From Paludibacter sp. (GTDB taxonomy: Bacteria > Bacteroidota > Bacteroidia > Bacteroidales > Paludibacteraceae), in the NCBI GenBank assembly GCA_028692715.1, contig JAQUWU010000012.1, positions 26,713 to 90,712 on the forward strand: a stretch of 64,000 nt of DNA. The letters are read 5' to 3'. The notes beneath the pieces are model-generated. The model had not been told where the DNA came from. It saw nothing but the letters and a program-made list of their open reading frames with translations, and made no database searches. Made by a program: the position numbers and the translations under genes. This document shows, in pieces, positions 44,085 through 52,273 of the stretch. Within the stretch, counting starts at the first letter, position 1; each line of letters starts with the position of its first letter.

Positions 44085-45587
44085 ATGCAAAAGACTTATA
44101 AATTTGTAACTGCTGAAGAGGCAGCAAGCTATGTAAACAACGGCGATATAATCGGGTTTAGTGGATTTACTCCTGCCGGATGTCCGAAAGAAGTACCAAC
44201 CGCCATTGCCAAACGTGCTGAAGCATTTCATGCCGAAGGAAAAGAGTTTAAAATTGGAATGTACACCGGTGCATCAACAGGCGATTCGCTGGATGGAGCT
44301 TTAGCCCGTGCAGACGCCATTTTGTTTCGTACTCCTTACCAGTCGAACAAAGATTTACGTAGTGCTTTGAATACAGAACGAGCTCCTTATTTCGATATGC
44401 ACTTATCAGCTCTTGCGTCACATTTACGTTTCGGATTTATGCCAAAACCAAATTTTGCGATAATTGAAGTATGTGATATCACTGCCGACGGTGAACTAAT
44501 TCCGACTTCGGGTGTAGGGATCTCACCAACTATTGCAAATTTAGCAGATCACATTATTGTTGAATTAAACCACAATCATCCAAAGGAACTCCGCGGATTT
44601 CACGATATTTTTGAACCGCTAGACCCACCTCACCGCTTACCAATGACTTTGTTGAAACCTTCCGACAGAATGGGAACAACAAGTATCAAAGTTGATCCGA
44701 AGAAAATTCTTTGCGTAGTAGAAACATGGCGCAATGATGAAGTAGGTGGTTTTGCTCCTACGGATGAAATAACTGATAATATCGGTAAAAATGTAGCTAC
44801 TTTTCTTGCTGGAGAAATCAAATCAGGTCGTATACCAAAAGAATTTCTGCCTATTCAGTCAGGTGTAGGAAATATTGCGAATGCGGTAATGGCTTCATTG
44901 GGAACCAATCCCGATATTCCAAACTTTGAAATGTACACTGAGGTAATTCAAGACTCTGTTATAGCATTAATTAAAAGCGGCAAAATTAAGTTTGCAAGTG
45001 GATGTTCGCTAACAATCACCACGCCGATTTTAAAAGAATTATACGCCGATTTAGAGTTCTTCCGTGACAAACTGGTGCTACGTCCACAGGAGATGTCAAA
45101 TAGTCCGGAATTGGCGCGCCGATTAGGATTAATCACCATTAATACTGCACTCGAAGCCGATATTTTCGGTAACGTAAACAGTACACACGTTATGGGCTCA
45201 AAAATGATGAACGGTATTGGTGGTTCTGCCGACTTTACACGCAGTGCTTATATATCTATTTTCACCACTCCTTCTACAGCAAAAGGTGGAAAAATCAGTT
45301 CTATAGTTCCAATGGTAACCCATGTGGATCAAAACGAACACTCCGTAAATATAATTATTACTGAACATGGTGTGGCTGATCTTCGAGGAAAATCTCCAAT
45401 TCAACGTGCTCACGAAATTATTGAAAAATGTGTAGCACCCGAATACAAAGAAATGCTTCGTGAATACTTAACACTAAACAGTAGTTGTCATACTCCTCAA
45501 AGTCTTTCGGCTTGTTTCGGTATGCACCGTGAGTTCCTGAAAACAGGAACTATGCTGGGAACCAAATGGGAAAATTATAAAGATTAA
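44085..45587 (+). CDS. Acetyl-CoA hydrolase/transferase family protein (succinyl-CoA:acetate type)
   Basis: 500 residues. GFSGFTPAGCPKEVP near the N-terminus, IPIQSGVGNIANAVM-like sequence (here LPIQSGVGNIANAVM) and GIGGSADFTRSAYIS identify the Cat1/acetyl-CoA hydrolase family. The catalytic Glu lies in the C-terminal domain (EHGVADLRG segment nearby). It probably transfers CoA between succinate or propionate and acetate in fermentation. A long leader precedes it and a terminator follows at 45609-45643. Confidence 0.85.
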   Translation: MQKTYKFVTAEEAASYVNNGDIIGFSGFTPAGCPKEVPTAIAKRAEAFHAEGKEFKIGMYTGASTGDSLDGALARADAILFRTPYQSNKDLRSALNTERAPYFDMHLSALASHLRFGFMPKPNFAIIEVCDITADGELIPTSGVGISPTIANLADHIIVELNHNHPKELRGFHDIFEPLDPPHRLPMTLLKPSDRMGTTSIKVDPKKILCVVETWRNDEVGGFAPTDEITDNIGKNVATFLAGEIKSGRIPKEFLPIQSGVGNIANAVMASLGTNPDIPNFEMYTEVIQDSVIALIKSGKIKFASGCSLTITTPILKELYADLEFFRDKLVLRPQEMSNSPELARRLGLITINTALEADIFGNVNSTHVMGSKMMNGIGGSADFTRSAYISIFTTPSTAKGGKISSIVPMVTHVDQNEHSVNIIITEHGVADLRGKSPIQRAHEIIEKCVAPEYKEMLREYLTLNSSCHTPQSLSACFGMHREFLKTGTMLGTKWENYKD

Positions 45588-45608
45588 TTCAGTAAACGTA
45601 TTTTTTAG

Positions 45609-45643
45609 AAAAGAGTGTTCAAACAAAATGAACACTCTTTTTT
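45609..45643 (+). terminator. Intrinsic terminator of the CoA-transferase
   Basis: An 11-bp perfect stem (AAAGAGTGTTC and its complement) and a T run. The 3' end of the remnant at 45619-45963 on the other strand runs into this hairpin. Confidence 0.9.
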
Positions 45644-45963
45644 GTATGTCGGGCATAGTATTGAGCTTGCAGAATGAAAGTTCCTGTATGTGCCGAGTTG
45701 ATAGGAATTGCAAGTATATCGCATGTTTCATCAAGCGTTAAAGTAAATAAATCAATGCATGATATACTTCCCATGCCTACTAAAGTCAATACTTTACATG
45801 TATCAGTTAGCGTTAATGTTCCGGGTGATTTCACGAAATTGCCATTCGTTTTGGCTGAAGTTGAAATTTTCCCTTTTATGGTAATTTTTTTCTGAAAAAG
45901 ATTAAATCCATTTTAACTTGTAAAGGTAATCAGCACAATTAAATCAAAAATTACTTTTTTCAT
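45619..45963 (-). pseudogene. Small secreted protein gene with an early in-frame stop
   Basis: ATG at 45963 begins MKKVIFDLIVLITFTS, a signal-peptide-like start, then TAA at 45913-45915. The same frame continues as NGFNLFQKKITIKGKISTS and on for about 98 codons, ending FILQAQYYARHTKKSVHFV. The repeated TLTLTDTC and TLTLDETC halves suggest a small beta-rich protein. It follows the T9SS protein by 5 bases, so it may have been co-transcribed. Nonsense mutation, sequencing error or suppression could explain the stop. Confidence 0.55.
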
Positions 45964-45968
45964 AATGA

Positions 45969-48236
45969 TTATTGTTTAATAAATCGCAACATCTTATTGC
46001 TATTTACTGTTGGTAGTTTTAAAAAGTAAATGCCTGATTTAAAAGATTTTATATCCAATTTATGATCAACACTCATTTGTTTTTCAATCAGACATCTTCC
46101 GCTTACATCATAAATTTGAACCTGTGAAATATCGGTTACTCCGTTTATTTTGATAAAATCGGAAACAGGATTTGGTGAAATTGTTATACTTGTATTTTCG
46201 GGACTAATAATTCCTGTATTATTGCTATAATGAGCAATTTGACCATAATCACCGGAAATCCAACCGTTATTTTCGTCCCAAAAAAAGACATTGAAAACAC
46301 TATATTGAAATGGAACTTGTGTTGGTGTCCAAGAATCTCCCCCATTCGTTGTTTTCAAAATATATTCATCGGAACTTCCTGAAACCGAACTTCCAAAATA
46401 GCATACATTCGCATTTAAAGCATAAACCGATCTAAACTGTGATTCCTGATTCTGATTTGTATTGGTTAGTGTGCTCCAGTGTGCTCCACCATCTATTGTT
46501 TTCATTAACAAAGCATTTCTTCCTACTATCCAACCGTGTAATACATCCGAAAAATAAATTGCTTTTGCTGATCCAATATTAGTTGCTTGTGTTGTCCAGC
46601 TTAAACCTCCATCGGTAGTGTGAAGTATATCAGTGTTTGTTCCTGAAGTTGATGCAGAAGCCCCAAACATCCAACCATTCAGTGCATCTACAAAATAATA
46701 AAATCCACCAACCGGATTTGTAACTCCATTAATTACGTCCCAATTGGTACCGCCATTTGTTGTTTTGTAAAGTAAAAAATATCCATAAAGCGAATTGTAA
46801 ACGGATGCCCAACCGGTATTATTATCGGCAAACTGGACTTGCATTCCAGCGTCACCATTTGCAGATAGGTCTTTTTGATATATTGCTAAGTAATATCCAC
46901 CAGTACCATCAGATAGTGTATTGAGACCAAGGCTTTTATCAGCACTTAAAAATCCATCAGCATCAGCACATCCAAAGCCGGTAAGAGTTCCGTCAGCAGC
47001 AATTGAAATAGAGCTGGTCATGTCGGACATTGCTTCATTATTTCTTGACATTTTTGTTGCTGATATGCTTCCAGATGCATTTATTTTATACTGACAATGT
47101 ACCCAGGCTGATGACGAACTACCAATCATTACAGAATGTAATTGCCATATTCCTACCAAATCGTCTGCTGAATAGGTAATTGCATTTTGTTTTTTCTGCA
47201 TAATGCTCAATAAATAACTGCCATCAGCCGACTGAGTTATGAAGATGGTTTGTTTATCAGCACTCATGAAACCATTTATATCTGAACCAGCGGAAGAAAG
47301 AATCCCGGTTGAAGACATGGAACCCGAAAAAGCACGACTAACCTGACCGTTAGGTGTGTCTGCTAATGTCGTTCCATTTCCGGTGGCATCCATAACTGTT
47401 GTTCCATGTACCCAGCTTGCATTAGGCTGTGTTTGAACGGAATGCATTTCCCATGTTCCCTGTAAATCGGCAGTTGTATAAACTGTCGAAGCATTTACTT
47501 TTTGCCAAACAATAAGGTTGTATCCTCCACTTCCATCTGTTTGAGTGATTATCATTGTGTTTTTATCGGCGCTCATAAAACCATCCATATCAGCACCCGG
47601 AACTGTGAATCTACCTCTTGAAGTAATATTAAACGGAGTGGTTGAATTGCGGGTGGTTGTCTGTCCCTGATTATTTGTAGTTGTGTAACTGGAACTTCCG
47701 TCTGATGCAATAGTTGTACTTCCATAAACCCATCCATTGAACACATTTTCATCATTTGGGTTATCTACAAATAAAGCATGGACTTGCCAGGTTCCTACTA
47801 AATCTGCCGAACTGTAAGTTACTGAAGGCACAAGTTTTGGAAAATCTTTCTTGGTCCAGTTTGTTCCGCCATTCTCAGTTTGATACATCGTTGCTCCATT
47901 AGGATTATCCAAACTCCCGTATGTTTTTATCGCCCAACCGTGAGTTGAATTTGTCCAACTCATGGTTAATCCAATGTCAGATGGATTACTCATTGAAGTG
48001 TCAGCCGGAAATGGAGTGACAACATTCCATTGTACACCTGCATTTGTTGTGTGAAGTAGGTTGCCGCTGTTGCCACATGCAATCCAACCTTCTGTAGCAC
48101 TTACAAATTGCATTTTTCCTAAAATTTCTGATCCCAACGGACTGGTTTGAGATGTCCATTGTGCAAATGTTGTTTCAATATTGACAACAAGAATTAAAAT
48201 GGACGTAAACATTGAAATTAAATATCGCTTTTTCAT
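45969..48236 (-). CDS. T9SS cargo with YCF48/BNR-like propeller and three inserted repeats
   Basis: 755 residues with a signal peptide (residues 1-25). Propeller-like blades with GGTNW and related Gly-x-x-W motifs occupy about residues 30-140 and 460-670, as in YCF48-like proteins. Between them (about 145-455) lie three tandem units of about 100 residues, each with a DLVGTWQ or DLQGTWE start and a DGFMSADK, NGFMSADK or DGFLSADK core. The last 75 residues (ITISPNPVSDFIKI ... GIYFLKL) form a type IX sorting domain. It is therefore secreted and attached to or released from the surface. It is preceded by the structured leader at 48245-48276. Confidence 0.85.
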   Translation of the reverse strand: MKKRYLISMFTSILILVVNIETTFAQWTSQTSPLGSEILGKMQFVSATEGWIACGNSGNLLHTTNAGVQWNVVTPFPADTSMSNPSDIGLTMSWTNSTHGWAIKTYGSLDNPNGATMYQTENGGTNWTKKDFPKLVPSVTYSSADLVGTWQVHALFVDNPNDENVFNGWVYGSTTIASDGSSSYTTTNNQGQTTTRNSTTPFNITSRGRFTVPGADMDGFMSADKNTMIITQTDGSGGYNLIVWQKVNASTVYTTADLQGTWEMHSVQTQPNASWVHGTTVMDATGNGTTLADTPNGQVSRAFSGSMSSTGILSSAGSDINGFMSADKQTIFITQSADGSYLLSIMQKKQNAITYSADDLVGIWQLHSVMIGSSSSAWVHCQYKINASGSISATKMSRNNEAMSDMTSSISIAADGTLTGFGCADADGFLSADKSLGLNTLSDGTGGYYLAIYQKDLSANGDAGMQVQFADNNTGWASVYNSLYGYFLLYKTTNGGTNWDVINGVTNPVGGFYYFVDALNGWMFGASASTSGTNTDILHTTDGGLSWTTQATNIGSAKAIYFSDVLHGWIVGRNALLMKTIDGGAHWSTLTNTNQNQESQFRSVYALNANVCYFGSSVSGSSDEYILKTTNGGDSWTPTQVPFQYSVFNVFFWDENNGWISGDYGQIAHYSNNTGIISPENTSITISPNPVSDFIKINGVTDISQVQIYDVSGRCLIEKQMSVDHKLDIKSFKSGIYFLKLPTVNSNKMLRFIKQ

Positions 48237-48244
48237 AGTCTTTC

Positions 48245-48276
48245 TGTCAGAGTTTAAAGTGCTGACTCCGCACTTT
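48245..48276 (-). promoter_or_regulatory. Conserved structured leader, copy 1
   Basis: On the minus strand AAAGTGCGGAGTCAGCACTTT forms a 7-bp stem with a 7-base loop, followed by AAACTCTGACA and the start codon of the T9SS gene about 9 bases further on. GTCAG inside the first hairpin can alternatively pair with CTGAC. Two more copies are at 50018-50050 and 50221-50252. Confidence 0.7.
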
Positions 48277-48278
48277 TA

Positions 48279-50009
48279 CTATCGTTGAATAATCAATTTT
48301 TCTGTTTTCGTTACATAGTTTGATTTTACAGTAACCAAATAAATTTTTTTGGGCAAAGTACTTACAGAAATCATCTCATTAGCTGTTACTTCTTTAGTAA
48401 ACAATGATCTGCCGTCTAAATCGGATAAAGTAATAGTTGCTGATTCTTCTATGCCGACTATTTGGAATACATCAGTGGCAGGGTTTGGATAAAAGCTGAT
48501 TTTATTATCTGCTTTTGTTTCGACAACAGCATTAGAAATACTCCCAATAAAGCTTGGATATCCATCATTAACAGTACTACTAATAGCCCATATAGAAGAA
48601 AAATCCCAACTAGCATTTGTAAAGGTACTTTGGATTTTCATTTCCGAAGTTGTTTTGCTTGTGGCATTAAAGGTAGCTTCATTATATCCGCAACCACTTG
48701 TTAATCCCGAAGTGTTGGTATCCCAAAAACTATTACTGATTGAAGCACCACCTTCATTACTTCCCAATACGCCACCATAACATCCAAGACTGTAAGCCGT
48801 ACCAGTGGAGTATGAATTGTTTATAGAAGAACTTCCATTCCGCCCGACCAAACCGCCTACATTATTAGATGTACCTGTTACATTTCCCCTTGCATAGCAG
48901 TTGCTTATAGTAGATGAAGTATTGTTATTTCCAACCAAACCGCCAGTGCTTCCTCCACCAGAAACGACACCTGTAGCAAAACAATAGTTGATAGCTGACA
49001 TATAGTTATCTCCTACTAATCCGCCAACATTACTACTGATACTTAGACCGGTCACCGAACCTGTAGCATAACTATTACTGATTGATGATGTTATATAATT
49101 ATCACCTACTAAACCACCGGCACTTGTGTACTCCTGACTTCCGATAACAGTTACCGCACCTGTAGCATAACAACTATCTACCGAGGCAGCCCCACCATCT
49201 TCACTTGTACTCTTACCAATCAAGCCTCCGATTTCCCTACAAGCCGAAACCACCCCTGTAGCATAACATTTAGTTACCGAACCAAAATTTGTACCTATTA
49301 AACCTCCTGCAGAACCACTATCATCGGTAATACCAGCGCTTGAAACCGCTCCGGTAGCATAACAATTTCTTACTACTCCACTATTTTTCCCAACCAAACC
49401 ACCAGCTTTCTGTTCGCTACAATTGATGGTACAATTTGAATAACAGTGCGTAATCACTGAACCTTCGTTCATACCTACCAATCCTCCAACCTTATTTATT
49501 CCGTTTACCGTGCCCGTGCTGTAACAATTACTTACCGTAGTGGTGGAATTATAAGTCATACCGGTTAATGCTCCTGTCATTTCGACTCCACCTGTTATTG
49601 TTACATTTACCAAACCAAGATTCTGGATAGTGGCACCGTACAATAACCCGAAAAAACCAACATTACCTATTGAAGGACGATTGATGGTTAATCCTGAAAT
49701 GCTGTGCCCTGTTCCATTGTATGAACCGGTAAATGCAATATATGAAGTTTCGCTTACAACCGACCCCAGAGGAGTCCAACCAGCTCCACTATCCCATGTG
49801 GAAGTAGTTGAAGCATTAATATCGGTTGTTTGGATAAAATTCTTATCCCACTCACTCGTGTTTTGAGATAGCCAGTAAAGATTATTCAATGTGGCAATTT
49901 GATAGGGATTAGAACTTGAACCGTCACCTATTGAAGGGACAGTAGCAGTTTGTGCTTGCAAAACAAAAGCCAGGCATAAACCGGAGATGAGTAAGATTTG
50001 TTTTTTCAT
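48279..50009 (-). CDS. GLUG-repeat surface protein with T9SS sorting domain
   Basis: 576 residues with a signal peptide (MKKQILLISGLCLAFVLQA). About ten repeats of roughly 30 residues carry GGLVG(x)N motifs (the GLUG motif) interspersed with CYATG or NCYS, spanning about residues 110-440. The C-terminal 80 residues (ISFYPNPATDVFQIVGI) form a type IX sorting domain. GLUG repeats are typical of large surface adhesins and peptidases. It is preceded by the second leader copy and lies upstream of the YCF48-like gene, possibly in one operon. Confidence 0.85.
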   Translation of the reverse strand: MKKQILLISGLCLAFVLQAQTATVPSIGDGSSSNPYQIATLNNLYWLSQNTSEWDKNFIQTTDINASTTSTWDSGAGWTPLGSVVSETSYIAFTGSYNGTGHSISGLTINRPSIGNVGFFGLLYGATIQNLGLVNVTITGGVEMTGALTGMTYNSTTTVSNCYSTGTVNGINKVGGLVGMNEGSVITHCYSNCTINCSEQKAGGLVGKNSGVVRNCYATGAVSSAGITDDSGSAGGLIGTNFGSVTKCYATGVVSACREIGGLIGKSTSEDGGAASVDSCYATGAVTVIGSQEYTSAGGLVGDNYITSSISNSYATGSVTGLSISSNVGGLVGDNYMSAINYCFATGVVSGGGSTGGLVGNNNTSSTISNCYARGNVTGTSNNVGGLVGRNGSSSINNSYSTGTAYSLGCYGGVLGSNEGGASISNSFWDTNTSGLTSGCGYNEATFNATSKTTSEMKIQSTFTNASWDFSSIWAISSTVNDGYPSFIGSISNAVVETKADNKISFYPNPATDVFQIVGIEESATITLSDLDGRSLFTKEVTANEMISVSTLPKKIYLVTVKSNYVTKTEKLIIQR

Positions 50010-50017
50010 TTTATTTT

Positions 50018-50050
50018 TGTCAGAGTTTAGGGTGCTGACGCCGCACTATT
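50018..50050 (-). promoter_or_regulatory. Conserved structured leader, copy 2
   Basis: On the minus strand it reads TAGTGCGGCGTCAGCACCC followed by TAAACTCTGACA, 9 bases before the GLUG gene start at 50009. The loop differs from copy 1 at one base and the stem at its outer pairs. Confidence 0.7.
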
Positions 50051-50102
50051 TTAGGTTTAATTCTATTTTTAAGACACAGACTTCCTAAACCAAAATTGCA
50101 TG

Positions 50103-50213
50103 CTACCGCAACTTGATTGAAATCATAGAATAATAAGATAAATAATGTTTGAGATGTGCTAGTAAGGGAATGAAAACCGCAAATAAAAATATCGGAAGAT
50201 ATTTCTTTTTCAT
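50103..50213 (-). pseudogene. Signal-peptide remnant downstream of leader copy 3
   Basis: ATG at 50213 starts MKKKYLPIFLFAVFIPLLAH and the frame ends at TAG (50103-50105) after 36 codons. It looks like the signal peptide of a lost surface protein, because it sits at the same distance from the third leader copy as the two intact genes do. It might also be a very small real peptide. Confidence 0.5.
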
Positions 50214-50220
50214 ACAGTTC

Positions 50221-50252
50221 TGTCAGTGATTAAGGTGCTGACTCCGCACTTT
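50221..50252 (-). promoter_or_regulatory. Conserved structured leader, copy 3
   Basis: On the minus strand it reads AAAGTGCGGAGTCAGCACC followed by TTAATCACTGACA, 8 bases before the ATG at 50213. The hairpin core is the same as in copy 1. It remains although the gene after it is reduced to 36 codons. Confidence 0.65.
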
Positions 50253-50489
50253 CAAAGATTTGATTAAATGTTTAGAAATCAATGAAAAACAATAGAAATA
50301 AAATGAAATTTTATGATGCAAATATGCACATTTTAAAATGATCTATTTACATGTTTTTAGTTAAATAGACAATAAAGGACATAAATAAATTTTAGGAACA
50401 AAACAACATCTTAAATCCTGGCTTTTGAAACAGATGACTTACTGATTGAAAGCAATCTAAGTTAATATTTTACAATTACATTCAATTCC

Positions 50490-50519
50490 TTTGAATATGT
50501 GAAATAATTATTATCTTTG
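50490..50519 (+). promoter_or_regulatory. Promoter of the tyrosine-phenol-lyase-like gene
   Basis: TTTG at 50490-50493, an 18-base spacer and TATCTTTG at 50512-50519, close to the Bacteroidota consensus. The start codon is 127 bases further on, giving a long leader. Confidence 0.7.
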
Positions 50520-50560
50520 CTTTTCAATTATAATGTTTTTTGAAATAGCCCTAAATTTAT

Positions 50561-50598
50561 AATCAGCATGCTTCATTTTCAATGCACGCTGATTTTTT
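50561..50598 (+). terminator. Attenuator-like hairpin in the leader of the lyase gene
   Basis: AATCAGCATGC pairs with GCACGCTGATT (10 of 11 positions, 12-base loop) and a T run follows. It lies between the promoter (50490-50519) and the start codon at 50647, with no gene in between, so it would stop transcription early. Confidence 0.75.
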
Positions 50599-50646
50599 CC
50601 GTAATAACCAAATAAAAATCTATATATTTAATCATTAATCAACATT

Positions 50647-52095
50647 ATGCAAGAAATCAAATTTTACAGCGGTGAAGACCTTCCGTTAGAGCTGCACAAA
50701 GTACGTATTGTACAAAAACTATTCTTAGTACCCATAGAACGCAGATTGGAAGCGCTTTATGAAGGTGGATTCAACACATTCCGTCTGAGCACTAAAGATG
50801 TATTTCTGGATATGCTTACTGATTCCGGAACAAATGCCATGAGCGACAACCAGTTAGCGGCCATGATGCAAGCCGACGATGCTTATGCCGGTTCACAAAG
50901 TTTTGAACGGCTACAAAAAGCGGTTAAAGACGTTTTAGGCAAAGAATATCTACTCCCTGTTCATCAGGGGCGAGCTGCTGAAAGCCTTATCTCAATTGCT
51001 TATGTAAAAAAAGGCAGTTTAGTTCCCATGAACTACCACTTTACTACCGCATTGGCACACATTACCCAAAATGGCGGTAAAATTGCAGAATTGCTTTATG
51101 ATGAAGCATATGTTATTAACTCCGACCATCCTTTCAAAGGGAACATGAATATTGAGAAACTGGAAGAAACCATTAAAAGTCATGGCGCTACCAATATTCC
51201 ATTTATTCGAATGGAAGCATCTACCAACCTTATCGGAGGTCAACCATTCTCGGTTCAGAACTTACGCGATGTTCGTGCAATGGCAGATAAATATGGAATC
51301 CGTTTAGTTCTCGATTGTAGTTTATTGGGCGAGAATGCATATTTAGTTATGAAACGCGAAGAAGAGTTTAAAAACTCCTCAATGGAAATTATCATGAAAG
51401 AAATGACGGCTCTGGCAGATTTATGCTATTTTTCAGCCCGAAAAATTTCTTCCTCGCGTGGTGGTGGTATGTGTACCGATAAAATGGAGATTTTTAGAGA
51501 GTTAGAAGCATTAGTACCTCTTTATGAAGGATTCTTGACTTACGGTGGTATTTCAATTCGTGAAATTGAAGCTATGGCTGTCGGATTATATGAAACTCAG
51601 GACGAATCCATGATTTGTCAAAGTCCTAACTTCATCAAATATTTAGTTGGAGCACTGGACAAAAAGGGAATTCCTGTAATTAAACCTGCAGGTGTATTAG
51701 GAGCACACGTTGATGCAATGCAAGTATGCGCCCATATTCCTCAAACTGAATATCCCGCAGGTGCACTGGCAGCTGCATTATTTTTAATTTCTGGTGTTCG
51801 TGGGATGGAACGTGGATCAATTTCCAACCAACGCGATGAATATGGGAACGAAACCTATGCCGATATGGAATTACTGCGTTTAGCAGTTCCACGTAGGGTA
51901 TTTACACTTTCTCAAATTAAATATGTAGAAGACCGTCTGCACTGGTTATACGATAACCGTAAATTGATTGGAGGTTTACGCTTTGTGTACGAACCACCAG
52001 TATTACGTTTCTTTATGGGAGGTCTTGAACCAACTTCTGATTGGCCACAAAAATTAATGGCGAAGTTTAAAAAAGACTTCGGAGAGAGTCTGTAA
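50647..52095 (+). CDS. Tryptophanase/tyrosine phenol-lyase-family enzyme, divergent
   Basis: 482 residues. LTDSGTNAMSD, YAGSQSFERL (Tyr80) and HQGRAAES (Arg109) match the family, and Lys266 in FSARKIS is the expected PLP lysine. Asp223 (LVLDCSLLGENA) is conserved, but the residue matching Arg226 of E. coli tryptophanase (DSAR) is Leu226. RGMERG and LRFF near the C-terminus resemble tyrosine phenol-lyase (Arg381 and Phe448) more than tryptophanase (His463). The family beta-eliminates amino acids to pyruvate and ammonia. Substrate is uncertain, and automated naming as tnaA may be wrong. An attenuator-like hairpin precedes it. Confidence 0.8.
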   Translation: MQEIKFYSGEDLPLELHKVRIVQKLFLVPIERRLEALYEGGFNTFRLSTKDVFLDMLTDSGTNAMSDNQLAAMMQADDAYAGSQSFERLQKAVKDVLGKEYLLPVHQGRAAESLISIAYVKKGSLVPMNYHFTTALAHITQNGGKIAELLYDEAYVINSDHPFKGNMNIEKLEETIKSHGATNIPFIRMEASTNLIGGQPFSVQNLRDVRAMADKYGIRLVLDCSLLGENAYLVMKREEEFKNSSMEIIMKEMTALADLCYFSARKISSSRGGGMCTDKMEIFRELEALVPLYEGFLTYGGISIREIEAMAVGLYETQDESMICQSPNFIKYLVGALDKKGIPVIKPAGVLGAHVDAMQVCAHIPQTEYPAGALAAALFLISGVRGMERGSISNQRDEYGNETYADMELLRLAVPRRVFTLSQIKYVEDRLHWLYDNRKLIGGLRFVYEPPVLRFFMGGLEPTSDWPQKLMAKFKKDFGESL

Positions 52096-52108
52096 ATTAG
52101 TTTACAGA

Positions 52109-52140
52109 CCTCACCCCGACCCTCTCCAAAGGAGAGGGAG
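52109..52140. repeat. CCTCACCCC...GGAGAGGG short palindromic repeat
   Basis: C-rich arm and G-rich arm lying 14 bases after the lyase stop codon. Same loose family as the repeats at 2.9 and 13.0 kb. Confidence 0.6.
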
Positions 52141-52193
52141 TAAGAGGTGAACTTAAAGTTTATGATATATTCTACAAAATATTTGAAAATAAT

Positions 52194-52229
52194 AAAGCCA
52201 CCAAATGAGAAATTCATTTGGTGGCTTTT
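52194..52229. terminator. Bidirectional terminator between the lyase and the S9 peptidase
   Basis: A 15-bp stem (AAAGCCACCAAATGA with its complement) with a T run on the plus strand and an A run on the other side, between convergent genes. Confidence 0.88.
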
Positions 52230-52273
52230 GTTTGGGGATTGTCAACTGTCAACTATCAACTATCCATTTTCAA

